Source of the DNA: Deltaproteobacteria bacterium
Lineage (GTDB): Bacteria > Myxococcota_A > Polyangia > Polyangiales > JADJMO01
Direction: 5' to 3'
Length of the DNA stretch: 41,516 nt
NCBI GenBank assembly: GCA_022843175.1
Contig: JALHOE010000064.1
Span: forward strand, 1-41,516
The notes under the pieces are model-generated. The model was given only the letters and a program-made list of their open reading frames with translations. It had not been told where the DNA came from and did no database searches. How positions within the stretch are numbered: the first letter of the stretch is position 1; every line of letters begins with the position of its first letter. Positions 24,337 through 32,396 of this stretch are shown here, one piece after another. Made by a program: the position numbers and the translations under genes.

Positions 24337-25482
24337 TCAGCCGGCGGCGCCAACGGACACGGCTTCGAGCACCTTCTCGCTCTCCCCGCGCTCATAGGCC
24401 TCGAACAGGCGGCCCCAGTGGGTGTCGCGCTTCCAGGTCTCGAAGGTCTTCTTGTCCTTGAGCGGCCAGCGGTAATAGTCGTGGTAGGCCTCGCTGCCGA
24501 AGATGAAGGCGTTGACGAGGGGGGTGTGCATCAGGAGCTTCTGGAAGTTCTTGAGCGGCCCGAACCAGATGAGGTCGCCGACCATCGAGGCGCCGTTGTC
24601 GCCGACGCTGAAGCCCCACGACTCCTTCTGCACGGTCGCCGGGTCGTCGCCGACGATCTCGATGTCGCGCGGGTCGCCGACGCCGAGTTTGTCGTCGTGC
24701 GCCACGCTGATGTACTCGAGCGTGAGCGGGTCGAAGCCCATCATCTTGGCGGCGACCGCGTCGATCGCGACCTGGTCGTCGCTCGCGAGCATGTAGTCCT
24801 TGATCACCGGGAACATGGTGCGCGGGCCGGGGCCGTTGCCGGCGGTGGTGCCGTCCATCAGGGCGAAGATGCCGCTGTGGATCTCCTTCTGGATGGCGAG
24901 CAAGTCGACCAGCGTGCGGTGAATCCACGAGTGCGTGTAGTGACGCTTCGTGTTCAACAGGCCGCCGAACGCGTTCTTCATCGCGCCGGTCGTCGTGGTG
25001 TAGATGTGGCACTTCACCGTCGGCAGGTGGAGGATGTTCTTGCCGAAGAAGTAGTCCGGGATGTGGATCCCCTCGGGGAAGATCATCGGCAGGACGTGCA
25101 TCTTCGCCTTCGGCCGATACTCGACCCACTTCATGTCCTCGTCCTTGAAGTTGTAGAGGACGGGGATTTTGTATTTCTTGAAGAGCGGGACGTAGTTGTT
25201 CAAGTCCTCGCCCTTGAAGGCGTTGGTGACGACGGTCTTGTTCTGCACGGCCGAGATGTCGCGGAAGCCGTTCTTCTGCAGCGCGAGGATCGACGCCTCC
25301 ATCTGCCACGGCGTGGTGTTCGCCCCGGGGAAGGGGAAGTGCCACGAGATGTTGTCCTTGAGGATCGTGGTGGCGGACTTGTCGAGCACCTTGCTGATGC
25401 CCGCGAGCTCGCACAGACGAACGGTGTCCTTGAGGACGGTCTTGGGCGAAACCTTGAGAACGGCGACCTTCGCTTTGGCCAT
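24337..25482 (-). CDS. DUF362 domain protein
   Basis: This 381-aa protein carries the conserved DUF362 blocks: NTTPWQMEASILALQKNGF, FPEGIHIPDYFFGKNILHLPTVKCHIYTTTTGAMKNAFGGLL and DQVAIDAVAAKMMGFDP. The family is often fused to ferredoxin domains, but none is present here and cysteines are few (Cys24, and Cys in VKCH), so no iron-sulfur cluster is evident. There is no signal peptide. The biochemical role is not known. No Shine-Dalgarno is seen before the ATG. It lies downstream of the lipid kinase with a 95-nt gap that contains two small hairpins (25530-25543 and 25543-25556). Confidence 0.9.
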   Translation of the reverse strand: MAKAKVAVLKVSPKTVLKDTVRLCELAGISKVLDKSATTILKDNISWHFPFPGANTTPWQMEASILALQKNGFRDISAVQNKTVVTNAFKGEDLNNYVPLFKKYKIPVLYNFKDEDMKWVEYRPKAKMHVLPMIFPEGIHIPDYFFGKNILHLPTVKCHIYTTTTGAMKNAFGGLLNTKRHYTHSWIHRTLVDLLAIQKEIHSGIFALMDGTTAGNGPGPRTMFPVIKDYMLASDDQVAIDAVAAKMMGFDPLTLEYISVAHDDKLGVGDPRDIEIVGDDPATVQKESWGFSVGDNGASMVGDLIWFGPLKNFQKLLMHTPLVNAFIFGSEAYHDYYRWPLKDKKTFETWKRDTHWGRLFEAYERGESEKVLEAVSVGAAG

Positions 25483-25577
25483 GTTGGGGTCATGGCATAA
25501 CGCCCTCGTCGCCGCGAGTCATTCCTCGGCAGCGCCCACGCTGCGAATTTTTTCGCCGGGCGGGGTCGGCCGATTCG

Positions 25578-26597
25578 CTACGCCCGCGGCGGCGAGTAGA
25601 GGTCGACGATCTCGATCGGCTCGGTCAACGCGACCTCGACGCGGGTGCGCTCGCCCATCGCGTCGCCCCCGATTTGAAAGGCGGTCGGCGGCTCGATCTC
25701 GATCTGCACCTTGTCGACGAGATAATCGAAGAGCGACGCGCTGTTGCTGTATTCGCCGCGCCAGATCGGCTTGAGGTTGGCGACGAACTCCACCGAGCCG
25801 ATGGTGGTGATCCGGAGCGCCATTCGGTCGGGGCGCTCGTCGGCGTAGGGGAACACCCGGAAGCCGAAGCCGTAGTACGGGATGGTGCCGCAGGAGACCA
25901 TCCGCGCCTTGCCCTCGAAGATGCGCTCGCCGGCCCGGATCGGGCGCTCGAGCGGGCGACCGTTGGGGCCGATCTTGAACGCGTCGCCGCCGGTGTTGGT
26001 CACGCGCACGAACGGGATTTGGTTGACGAGGTACTTGGGGATGGTGAGCGCGCTCGCCGCGACGGCGTAGGAGACGGCGCCCGCGACCCACCTGTGCGGC
26101 ACCGGTAGCTTCTTGAAGCCGTCGCGCACGCGGTGATAGTCGGCGAGGACGTTCGCGTCGGTGCCGAAGCCGCAGAACGGCGCGAGGATGCCCTCGCACT
26201 CCACGAGGCGCAGCGGACGGGCGCCGGCCTCGTCGCGGAGGCGCAGCACGTCGGCCGCGAGCAGCTGACCCTTCTTGCCGGAGGAGCCGACGACCCACGA
26301 CAGCGCGTTGCCGGTGCCCAGCCGCAGGAGACCGAAGCGCGGCGGCTTCACCCCGCGCTGGCGCGCGAGCTTGACGACGCGGGTGACCACGTTGGTGAAC
26401 GTTCCGTCGCCGCCGCCGGTGAGGACGGTGCCGTAGCCGCGGTCGAGGACGGTCTTGGCGATCGCCTCGCCCTCGTCGATGGAGCGGGAGACATAGAGGT
26501 CTCCCGTCTCGAGGATCTCATCGAGCGTCGCGAGGACCTCGTCGGTGACGCTCTTCGCGTTGCCGTTGACGATGACCGCGATGCGCTGCTGGTGCAC
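25578..26597 (-). CDS. diacylglycerol-kinase catalytic-domain lipid kinase
   Basis: This 339-aa protein starts at GTG with HQQRIAVIVNGNAKSV, the family's first motif. GGGDGTFTNVV (about 61-71) binds nucleotide, and LRLGTGNAL is the third conserved block. The C-terminal half is the beta-rich lid with CGTIPYYGFGFRVFPYADERPDRM. Members phosphorylate diacylglycerol, sphingosine-like bases or other lipids at the membrane with ATP. The lipid here is unknown. No membrane helix is seen, as usual for this soluble class. TACACG lies 6 nt before the GTG, one base short of the -10-like pattern of other genes here. Confidence 0.9.
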   Translation of the reverse strand: MHQQRIAVIVNGNAKSVTDEVLATLDEILETGDLYVSRSIDEGEAIAKTVLDRGYGTVLTGGGDGTFTNVVTRVVKLARQRGVKPPRFGLLRLGTGNALSWVVGSSGKKGQLLAADVLRLRDEAGARPLRLVECEGILAPFCGFGTDANVLADYHRVRDGFKKLPVPHRWVAGAVSYAVAASALTIPKYLVNQIPFVRVTNTGGDAFKIGPNGRPLERPIRAGERIFEGKARMVSCGTIPYYGFGFRVFPYADERPDRMALRITTIGSVEFVANLKPIWRGEYSNSASLFDYLVDKVQIEIEPPTAFQIGGDAMGERTRVEVALTEPIEIVDLYSPPRA

Positions 26598-26617
26598 GGA
26601 AGCCGTGTACCACGTGG

Positions 26618-27748
26618 CTACTTACCCGTGAACTTGACGTACCGCTTCACCGTCGTGGACGCCTCGGCGGTGGGGAAGGTGATCCGGGCGAGCTCGCCGC
26701 GCACGCAGGCGCGCATCGGCGAATCGAGGCCCGGATCCTCTCCGACCAGCTCGGCCTTGCCGTCGGCGGCGATGTCGAGGGTGAGCGTGTTCTCGAAGAC
26801 GCTCGGCGCGCAGTGGCCGATCTTTGCGGCGAAGCTCGCGAGCGGCGCGTTGAGCTGGTCGGCCGTGAGCCCGAGCTTCGGCGCCGGCGGGGGCGCGACC
26901 TCGGGGTGGGGCGCTGGCGCGGGCGGCGCGTGCTTGGGCGCGGGGACGATCACCGGCATCGTCGTGGTGGGCGCGGGGGACAGCGCGACCGTGGTCGGCG
27001 CGGGCTGCGGCTTGGCCGTGAGCGCGTCGTCGACGAGGTGGGACGCGAGCTCTTGGTTGGCGACGACGCTCGACGTCGCGCCGAACGAGCCGACGTTGCC
27101 CGCCGGGACGATGGTGCCCTCGGTGCGGCCCTTGCCGCGCGGCGCGCCGACGACGGCGCTGCCCTCGGACACCGCGACCTCGACGTTGCCGTTCACGAGC
27201 GCGATGCGGAGACGGGTGCCGTGCACGGCGACTCGCTTGCCGGCGACGTCGACCGCGAACGGCTCGCCGCCGGGGACGGGGACGACGTCGGCGACGACCG
27301 CGCCGCTCTCGAGCGCGAGGTGAACGCGCTCGCCGGTGTCGACGACCGTGGCGATCGTGCCCGGTTCGAGGCGGATGCCGATGCGGCCCGAGCTCTTGAG
27401 CCAGGCGCCGCCGAGCACGCGATCGCCGACCTGCAGCGGGCGCCCGTCGTCCTGCACCAGGGCGGGGCGGGTGACGGTGACGGCGGTCTTGCCGCTGTCG
27501 TCGACCGCGCGGGTCGGGGAGATGAGGGCGATCGCGAACGCCGCCGCGAGCGCGAGGCCGGCTCCGATCGCGGCTGCCCGTCCAGAGCGAACCGTGGGGG
27601 GGCGTCCGCCGCGCACGTTGCCGTGCTCGTCGAACAGCTTCGCCTCGACGCGCGCCCAATCGACGTCGTGCTCCTCGGCACGTACTTCGTCGATCACCGC
27701 GCGCAGCGCGGGCGCCGGCGCGCTCTCATCGCGTTCCATGTCGCTCAC
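26618..27748 (-). CDS. FecR-like membrane protein, likely anti-sigma factor
   Basis: This 376-aa protein has a short cytoplasmic N-terminal part (about 1-58), one membrane helix (AAAIGAGLALAAAFAIALI), then a FecR-type domain (about 95-215: VGDRVLGGAWLKSSGRIGIRLEPGT ... HLALESGAVVADV ... VAVHGTRLRIAL). A Pro/Ala linker leads to a C-terminal domain (HCAPSVFENTLTLDIAADG ... MRACVRGELARITFP) like AgmX/PglI ends. The start GTG overlaps the sigma gene stop by 4 nt (GTGA), so the two are coupled. Binding and holding the ECF sigma factor at the membrane is the likely role. ATG 27739 is an alternative start. Confidence 0.88.
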   Translation of the reverse strand: MSDMERDESAPAPALRAVIDEVRAEEHDVDWARVEAKLFDEHGNVRGGRPPTVRSGRAAAIGAGLALAAAFAIALISPTRAVDDSGKTAVTVTRPALVQDDGRPLQVGDRVLGGAWLKSSGRIGIRLEPGTIATVVDTGERVHLALESGAVVADVVPVPGGEPFAVDVAGKRVAVHGTRLRIALVNGNVEVAVSEGSAVVGAPRGKGRTEGTIVPAGNVGSFGATSSVVANQELASHLVDDALTAKPQPAPTTVALSPAPTTTMPVIVPAPKHAPPAPAPHPEVAPPPAPKLGLTADQLNAPLASFAAKIGHCAPSVFENTLTLDIAADGKAELVGEDPGLDSPMRACVRGELARITFPTAEASTTVKRYVKFTGK

Positions 27749-28500
27749 TTGCTTTCCCTTCGGGCAGCCTGCGCCACTCCGGCGAAACCACCCTCGCGTT
27801 CGACGATCGAAGCGAGCAGGGGGTGCGCTTTCATTTTCTCTTCGAGCTCGCGGCGGGCGTAGAACAGACGCGTTCGAACGGTGAGGATCGGCGCCTCGAC
27901 GATCTCGGCGATCTCGCTCGGCGCTTTGCCCTCGAGGTCGTGGAGCACGAACACCACGCGCTTCTTGTCGGCGATCTCGGCGATCAGCGCGAAGAAGGCC
28001 GTGATGCGCTTGCGCCGCTCGACCTCGACGTCGGGCATGGTGGTGGTGAGGTCCTCGACGGTGCCCGACTCCATCTCCTCGGCGAGCACCGGTCGGCTCT
28101 TCTCGGCGCGACGGTGCATCAGCACCACGTTGACGGTGACGCGGTGGAGCCAGGTGGAGAAGCGCGCCTCGCCGCGGAAATCGCGGAGGCTCCGGTGAAC
28201 CTGGACGAAGACCTCCTGGATGAGGTCCTCGATCTCGGCGCGCGGGCCCACCATTCGGTACACGAGGCGCGCGACGTCGCCGCGGTGGCGCTCGAACAGC
28301 TTGCGGAAGGCGCCGCGGTCGCCGTCGCGAGCGCGCGCCACGAGGGCCGCGGAGTCGTCGGTCGGCTCGGGGGTGAGCCGCTCGTGCGAGGGACGGATCG
28401 CGTCACCGTCCGAGGTCGCCACACGATCGAGATTAGTCGCCGCGCGCGGGTCTAGCCAGCTGGGCAGGGTGGGATGCAGGGCGGCCGTGCTGACACTCAC
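27745..28500 (-). CDS. ECF-type sigma-70 family sigma factor
   Basis: Up to 251 aa from GTG 28500; GTG 28422 would give 225 aa, and I cannot choose firmly. Region 2 spans about 52-125 (RGAFRKLFERHRGDVARLVYRMVG, IEDLIQEVFVQVHRSLRDFRG, FSTWLHRVTVNVVLMHRR). Region 4 spans about 165-225 (LIAEIADKKRVVFVLHDLEGKAPSEIAEIV, VRTRLFYARREL). This is the RpoE-like ECF plan with region 3 missing. It is coupled by a GTGA overlap to the FecR-like gene, its probable anti-sigma partner. The stretch upstream is a 234-bp divergent region shared with the FliR-like gene. Confidence 0.9.
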   Translation of the reverse strand: MSVSTAALHPTLPSWLDPRAATNLDRVATSDGDAIRPSHERLTPEPTDDSAALVARARDGDRGAFRKLFERHRGDVARLVYRMVGPRAEIEDLIQEVFVQVHRSLRDFRGEARFSTWLHRVTVNVVLMHRRAEKSRPVLAEEMESGTVEDLTTTMPDVEVERRKRITAFFALIAEIADKKRVVFVLHDLEGKAPSEIAEIVEAPILTVRTRLFYARRELEEKMKAHPLLASIVEREGGFAGVAQAARRESK

Positions 28501-28541
28501 GAAGAGGTCCGTTGCGAGACGGACTCCTCGTATTCAACGGC

Positions 28542-28652
28542 TCAGCCCGCGAGGAGCCTGGTTCGGCGGCGGACGGAACGGCGAGCCAGGACCAGCTCGA
28601 CCACATCGCTCGCGACCACGAGGAACAGCACCGCAACGATGGCAACGACCAT
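28542..28652 (-). CDS. possible 36-aa single-helix membrane peptide
   Basis: The frame reads MVVAIVAVLFLVVASDVVEL then Val-Leu-Ala-Arg-Arg and a basic tail (RRSVRRRTRLLAG). It is one hydrophobic helix with positive charges after it, and third codon positions are mostly G or C. There is no clear Shine-Dalgarno. It lies within the region between the divergent ECF and FliR-like genes, on the ECF strand. It may be chance; the longer frame upstream that runs into the FliR-like gene is not coding. Confidence 0.3.
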   Translation of the reverse strand: MVVAIVAVLFLVVASDVVELVLARRSVRRRTRLLAG

Positions 28653-28721
28653 GCGCCGTCGATGAAGCAAGTCGCCACGCGAGGCCAAATTCTCATCGTC
28701 CGATCCGGACGCGTCTGGATG

Positions 28722-28727
28722 TAGGCT
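28722..28727 (+). promoter_or_regulatory. -10-like TAGGCT, 7 nt before GTG 28735
   Basis: TAGGCT is followed by CCGGTGC and the GTG start of the FliR/SctT-like gene. No Shine-Dalgarno and no clear -35 are seen. It fits the leaderless pattern. Confidence 0.4.
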
Positions 28728-28734
28728 CCGGTGC

Positions 28735-29430
28735 GTGTTGCCGCCGCTCGATCTCTCGGCGTTGGTCGTCGAGGTGACGCCGTGGGCGCGCGCCTTCGCG
28801 CGGGTGCTCCCGACGGCGACCCTCGTGCCCGCGCTCGCCATGCGGGGCGCGCCGGCGCCGCTGCGGGGCGCGATCGCGGTCTCGCTCGCCGCGCCGATCG
28901 CGAGCTCGTTCGGTGCGGTTCCGGCCGGCGCGCTGATGCTCACGCTGGTCGCCGACGCCATCCGTGGGATACCCCTGGCGATCGCCGTCGCGACGCCGCT
29001 CTGGATGGCGACGCACATCGGCGCGATCGCCGACCTCATGCGCGGCACGCCCGAGGCGAGCATCGCTCCGCCCCCCGCGGCCGAGGGCGCGCGGGGCCCG
29101 CTGAGCACGCTCTCGGCGCTCCTCGCCGCGTCGGCGTGGATCGCCAGCGGCGGCGTCGTCCGCGCGCTGCTCCTCCTCCGCGACGTCGAACAGCCGGGGG
29201 TGGCCGCCTACGCCCTCGCCGCGCGCGCGTTGACCGACGGTCTGCGGCTGTCGCTCGCGCTGTCGGCCGGGGTGTTGATCGCCGCCGTCGCGCTCGAGGC
29301 AGCGATCATCGCGATCGGGCGCGTCGCGTCCCCGATCTCGGTCCAGCCGATCGCCATGCTGGCGAGGCCGATCGTCGCGGTCATCGCGCTGGCGCTCTCG
29401 ATCGAGGTCGCCGTGCGTGCTCTTGTCTGA
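28735..29430 (+). CDS. FliR/SctT-family export-gate homologue (orphan)
   Basis: This 231-aa polytopic membrane protein lines up along its length with FliR/SctT. It has PALAMRGAPAPLRGAIAVSLAAP for the first helices, VADAIRGIPLAIAVATPLWMATHIGAIADLMRGT for the conserved middle block, and LTDGLRLSLALSAGVLIAAV then RVASPISVQPIAMLARP for the C-terminal block (compare NRMAPQLSIFVIGFPL in E. coli FliR). It is about 30 residues shorter than FliR. FliR/SctT is part of the export gate of flagella and type III secretion. No other gate gene is in the window; ftsE starts 41 nt downstream. The assignment is by eye and the role here is unknown. Confidence 0.75.
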   Translation: MLPPLDLSALVVEVTPWARAFARVLPTATLVPALAMRGAPAPLRGAIAVSLAAPIASSFGAVPAGALMLTLVADAIRGIPLAIAVATPLWMATHIGAIADLMRGTPEASIAPPPAAEGARGPLSTLSALLAASAWIASGGVVRALLLLRDVEQPGVAAYALAARALTDGLRLSLALSAGVLIAAVALEAAIIAIGRVASPISVQPIAMLARPIVAVIALALSIEVAVRALV

Positions 29431-29471
29431 AAAGTTGTCCGGGCCCCGAGGTTCCCGGTAACGCGAGCGAT

Positions 29472-30332
29472 ATGGCCGGTCCTGCTCGCGCTCCTCTGAC
29501 CCCGTTCCTTCGCGCCGGTTCTCGCGACGCGCTCCGCGGGTCCGAGACCGCTCAGAAGAAGGCGGTTCTGGTCTTCGACGGGGTGCAGAAGGTGTACCGC
29601 CGCAGCGGCGGGACCGACCACCACGTGCTCCGCGGCGTCGACCTCGAGATCGAGCGCGGCGAGTTCGTCTTCGTCACCGGCGCGAGCGGCTCCGGTAAGA
29701 GCACGATGCTCAAGCTCGTGTATCGCGCCGAGATGGTCGACGAGGGACGCATCCTCTTCTGCGGGCGCGACGTCGCGCGGCTCACCGACGACAGCATCCC
29801 CTTCCTCCGGCGCAACCTCGGGATCGTCTTCCAGGACTTCAAGATCGTCCCCACCTGGTCGGTCGCCGAGAACGTCGCGATCGCGCTCGAGGTGATCGGG
29901 CTCTCGTCGCGGCTGATCCGGCAGCGGGTCGCGGTCGCGCTCGAGCGCGTCGGCCTCAGCGGCCGCGGCGGCGATCGCGCCGGCGTGCTCTCCGGCGGCG
30001 AGCAGCAGCGCGTCGCGATCGCTCGCGCGATCGTCGGCGAGCCCGCGCTCGTCCTCGCCGACGAGCCGACCGGCAACCTCGATCCGGCGCTCGCCCTCGA
30101 CATTCTCGGTCTGTTCGAGGAGATCCACGCGTCGGGAACGACGGTCATGTTCGCGACGCACGACCGCACCCTCCTCGACGTGCGGCAGCGGCGGATCCTC
30201 GTCCTCGACGAGGGGCGCTGCACCGACGTCCACACCGGGCTCGATCACTTCGGCGACGAGCTCGACAGCGATCTCGACGACTCCGCGCCTCGCGCGATCG
30301 TCGCGCCCACCCGTCTTCGTCGCGTCGGTTGA
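29472..30332 (+). CDS. ftsE: cell-division ABC ATPase FtsE
   Basis: This 286-aa ATPase has Walker [10 protein letters not shown] (about 71-79), a Q-loop in [20 protein letters not shown] (typical of FtsE), signature LSGGEQQR (about 174) and Walker [12 protein letters not shown] (about 195). FtsE is usually about 220 aa; here about 28 residues are added in front and 40 behind (acidic [10 protein letters not shown]). With FtsX it couples ATP use at the septum to activation of periplasmic cell-wall hydrolases. ATG 29472 is the first sensible start. The ftsX gene follows with its ribosome site 3 nt after the stop, and an EnvC-like gene comes next. Confidence 0.93.
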   Translation: MAGPARAPLTPFLRAGSRDALRGSETAQKKAVLVFDGVQKVYRRSGGTDHHVLRGVDLEIERGEFVFVTGASGSGKSTMLKLVYRAEMVDEGRILFCGRDVARLTDDSIPFLRRNLGIVFQDFKIVPTWSVAENVAIALEVIGLSSRLIRQRVAVALERVGLSGRGGDRAGVLSGGEQQRVAIARAIVGEPALVLADEPTGNLDPALALDILGLFEEIHASGTTVMFATHDRTLLDVRQRRILVLDEGRCTDVHTGLDHFGDELDSDLDDSAPRAIVAPTRLRRVG

Positions 30333-30334
30333 TC

Positions 30335-30340
30335 AAGGAG
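30335..30340 (+). promoter_or_regulatory. Shine-Dalgarno AAGGAG for ftsX
   Basis: AAGGAG is followed by CTTCTC and ATG 30347. It fixes the ftsX start downstream of two in-frame codons that overlap the ftsE stop. Confidence 0.75.
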
Positions 30341-30346
30341 CTTCTC

Positions 30347-31222
30347 ATGAGTGGCAGCATCGAGCGTGCAAAGCGTGGACTCCTCGCCGAGTGGCGCCTG
30401 CACGCGCTGAGCGTGGTGAGCCTCGCGGTGGCCTTCGTCTGTCTCGGGGCCGCGCTGCTCGTCGTCGTCAACCTTCACGAGCTCAAGGAGCGTTGGGGAA
30501 AGACGGGCCGCGCGTCGGTCTATCTCAAGGACGGCGCGGCGCCCGCGCAGGTCGAGGCGCTGATGGTGGCGCTCAAGGGAACGCCCGAGGTTCGCGGCGT
30601 CCGCTACCTGTCGCCGCAGGACGCGCGCGCCGTCGTGTTCGGTTCGAGCGGCGGCGACGCGACGCTGAAGAACCTCCCGCAGGAGGCGTTTCCGGCGTCG
30701 ATCGAGATCGACGTCGCGCCCGAGATCGCCGAGGCCGAGGTGCAGGGCATCGTCTCCAAGATCGCGTCGCTCCCCGCGGTCGACGCGGTCGAGACCTACG
30801 GTACGTGGACCGCTCGGCTCGGCTCGGTGCTCCACGGCGGCACCCTCGCCGCCGCCGCGCTGGCCGCGATCGTGTTCGGCGCCGTGCTCGCCGTCGTCGG
30901 CTCGACGATGCGGCTGGCGCTCAACCGCCGCCGCACCGAGGTCGAGGTGCTGCGGCTGGTCGGCGCGTCCGACGGCTTCGTGAAGACCCCGTACGTGCTC
31001 GAGGGCACCTTTCAGGGCGCGCTCGGCTCGACGGTCGCGGTGGGGATCCTCGCGTTCCTCTTCTTCTTCATCCGCTCGCGGCTCGACACCGAGCTGACGT
31101 CGCTCGTCGGCCTCGACCTCACCTTCCTACCGCCGCTCGTCGTGCTCGGGATGGTGGCCACCGGCGCGCTGCTCGGCGCGATGGGCGGTGCGCTCGGACT
31201 GCGTCGCCTCACCACCGTCTGA
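30347..31222 (+). CDS. ftsX: cell-division membrane protein FtsX
   Basis: This 291-aa protein has the FtsX plan: a first membrane helix (about 22-45, LSVVSLAVAFVCLGAALLVVV), an extracytoplasmic domain (about 46-165: ASVYLKDGAAPAQVEAL, YLSPQDARAVVFG, FPASIEIDVAP) and three further helices with LALNRRRTEVEVLRLVGASDGFVKTPYVLEG between them. That last block is the family's best-conserved cytoplasmic loop. FtsX transmits the FtsE ATPase cycle to a periplasmic hydrolase activator, most likely the EnvC-like product encoded 8 nt downstream. Confidence 0.95.
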   Translation: MSGSIERAKRGLLAEWRLHALSVVSLAVAFVCLGAALLVVVNLHELKERWGKTGRASVYLKDGAAPAQVEALMVALKGTPEVRGVRYLSPQDARAVVFGSSGGDATLKNLPQEAFPASIEIDVAPEIAEAEVQGIVSKIASLPAVDAVETYGTWTARLGSVLHGGTLAAAALAAIVFGAVLAVVGSTMRLALNRRRTEVEVLRLVGASDGFVKTPYVLEGTFQGALGSTVAVGILAFLFFFIRSRLDTELTSLVGLDLTFLPPLVVLGMVATGALLGAMGGALGLRRLTTV

Positions 31223-31230
31223 GAGGTCTC

Positions 31231-32184
31231 ATGCGCCGCCTCATTCCGCTCCTGCTCCTCGCCGCGCCGGCGCTCGCGTTCGCGCAGACGCCGGTGATCT
31301 CGGCGACCGCGATCGACACGCTCGACAAGCGCCTGACGATGCTCGACAAAGAGATCGGAACCGAGCGGCGCGAGCTCGGAGACCTCGGACCGAAGCGGAT
31401 CGCCGCCGCGACGCGCGCGCGGCTCCGCGGCAGGGTGCTCTACAAGATGCTCCGCGCGGGCCTCATGCCGCTCGGCGGGGGCTTCAACTCGTTCGTCGAT
31501 CACGCCCAGCGCGTCGAGCGTCTCCGGCGCGCGATCAAGAACGACCTCGACGAGGAGGCGACGCTCGCCAGCCGCGCCAAGACGCTCTCGCTCTCGCTCG
31601 ACACGCTGACGAAGGAGAAGACCGAGGTCAGCGAGAAGAAGCAGATCCTCGAGGCCGCCAAGGTCGCGATCGACGAGGAGAAGCGCCGCCGCGACGCCTT
31701 CGACCGCGCGTTCGGCACCTCGGTCGGGCCGACGATCGCCAAGAGCGAGGGCGAGATCGTCGTCTACGGACCGAGCGGCAAGATGACGCCCGAGAGCATC
31801 GACCCCGGCTCGTTCAAGGCGCGCAAGGGCCGCCTGACGTTCCCCGTCGCGGGTCAGGCCGAGGTCCGCGCCACGACGAAGGAGGGCGGCCCGGCGGTCG
31901 AGATCAAGGCGTCGCTCGGCGCAGCGGTGCGCGCGGCGCACGCCGGCCGCGTGGCGTTCGCCGATCGCTACGGCACCTATGGCTCGCTCGTGATCCTCGA
32001 CCACGGCGACCGTTGCTACACCGTGAGCGCCAACCTCGGGACGATCGACGTGAAGGTCGGCGACGAGCTCTCCGCCGGCGAGAAGCTCGGCACCGTCGGC
32101 GACGACGGCCGCGGTCCGTCGCTCTATTTCGAGGTCCGCATCGGCAACGACAAGGTCCCGCCGGCGGCCTGGCTCGGGTTGTAG
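31231..32184 (+). CDS. envC: EnvC-like murein hydrolase activator with degenerate LytM domain
   Basis: This 317-aa protein has a cleavable signal peptide (MRRLIPLLLLAAPALAFAQ) and a long coiled coil (about 25-165, rich in KEKTEVSEKK and EEKRRR). A C-terminal M23/LytM domain follows (about 200-317: GAAVRAAHAGRVAFADRYGTYGSLVILDHG, DVKVGDELSAGEKLGTVG, SLYFEVR). The active-enzyme HxxxD and HxH ligands are missing; SLYFEVR replaces LHFE, as in E. coli EnvC. It should therefore activate amidases and not cut peptidoglycan itself. Its place directly after ftsEX (GAGAGG ribosome site at 31221-31226) fits FtsEX-EnvC function. Confidence 0.92.
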   Translation: MRRLIPLLLLAAPALAFAQTPVISATAIDTLDKRLTMLDKEIGTERRELGDLGPKRIAAATRARLRGRVLYKMLRAGLMPLGGGFNSFVDHAQRVERLRRAIKNDLDEEATLASRAKTLSLSLDTLTKEKTEVSEKKQILEAAKVAIDEEKRRRDAFDRAFGTSVGPTIAKSEGEIVVYGPSGKMTPESIDPGSFKARKGRLTFPVAGQAEVRATTKEGGPAVEIKASLGAAVRAAHAGRVAFADRYGTYGSLVILDHGDRCYTVSANLGTIDVKVGDELSAGEKLGTVGDDGRGPSLYFEVRIGNDKVPPAAWLGL

Positions 32185-32207
32185 CCGCTGCGGGTTGGCG
32201 ACGGGAT

Positions 32208-32332
32208 AGGCGCGCGCGTGAGCGAGCGCCTGGACGAACCATGGGCGCCCCGATGGCCGTTCGCTGCCAGAGACCGCGCCCCGTGCACCGCGCTGGGCGA
32301 AATCGGGTAGGCGCTCGCTCACGCGCGCGCCT
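32208..32332. repeat. 24-bp perfect inverted repeat flanking 77 bp
   Basis: The arm at 32208-32231 (beginning AGGCGCGCGCGTGAGCG) is exactly repeated in inverse orientation at 32309-32332 (beginning AGGCGCTCGCTCACG). The 77 bp between hold no gene; GGGCGCCC inside is a small palindrome. The element fills the gap between the convergent envC-like gene and the 32397 gene. It could form a long hairpin terminator for both, a small structured RNA, or be a miniature inverted-repeat element. No obvious target-site duplication is seen and no copy was found elsewhere in the window. Confidence 0.75.
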
Positions 32333-32396
32333 GTCGGGGGGCGGAGCGGAATCGGCGGTTGCGCGCGTTGCGGGAGGCGAGGCGTGGGATCGAGCG

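Noticed and set aside
28542-29108. 188-aa frame reading from inside the FliR-like gene into the divergent region
   Set aside because: The part antisense to the FliR-like gene has no coding signal; only the last 36 codons look protein-like.
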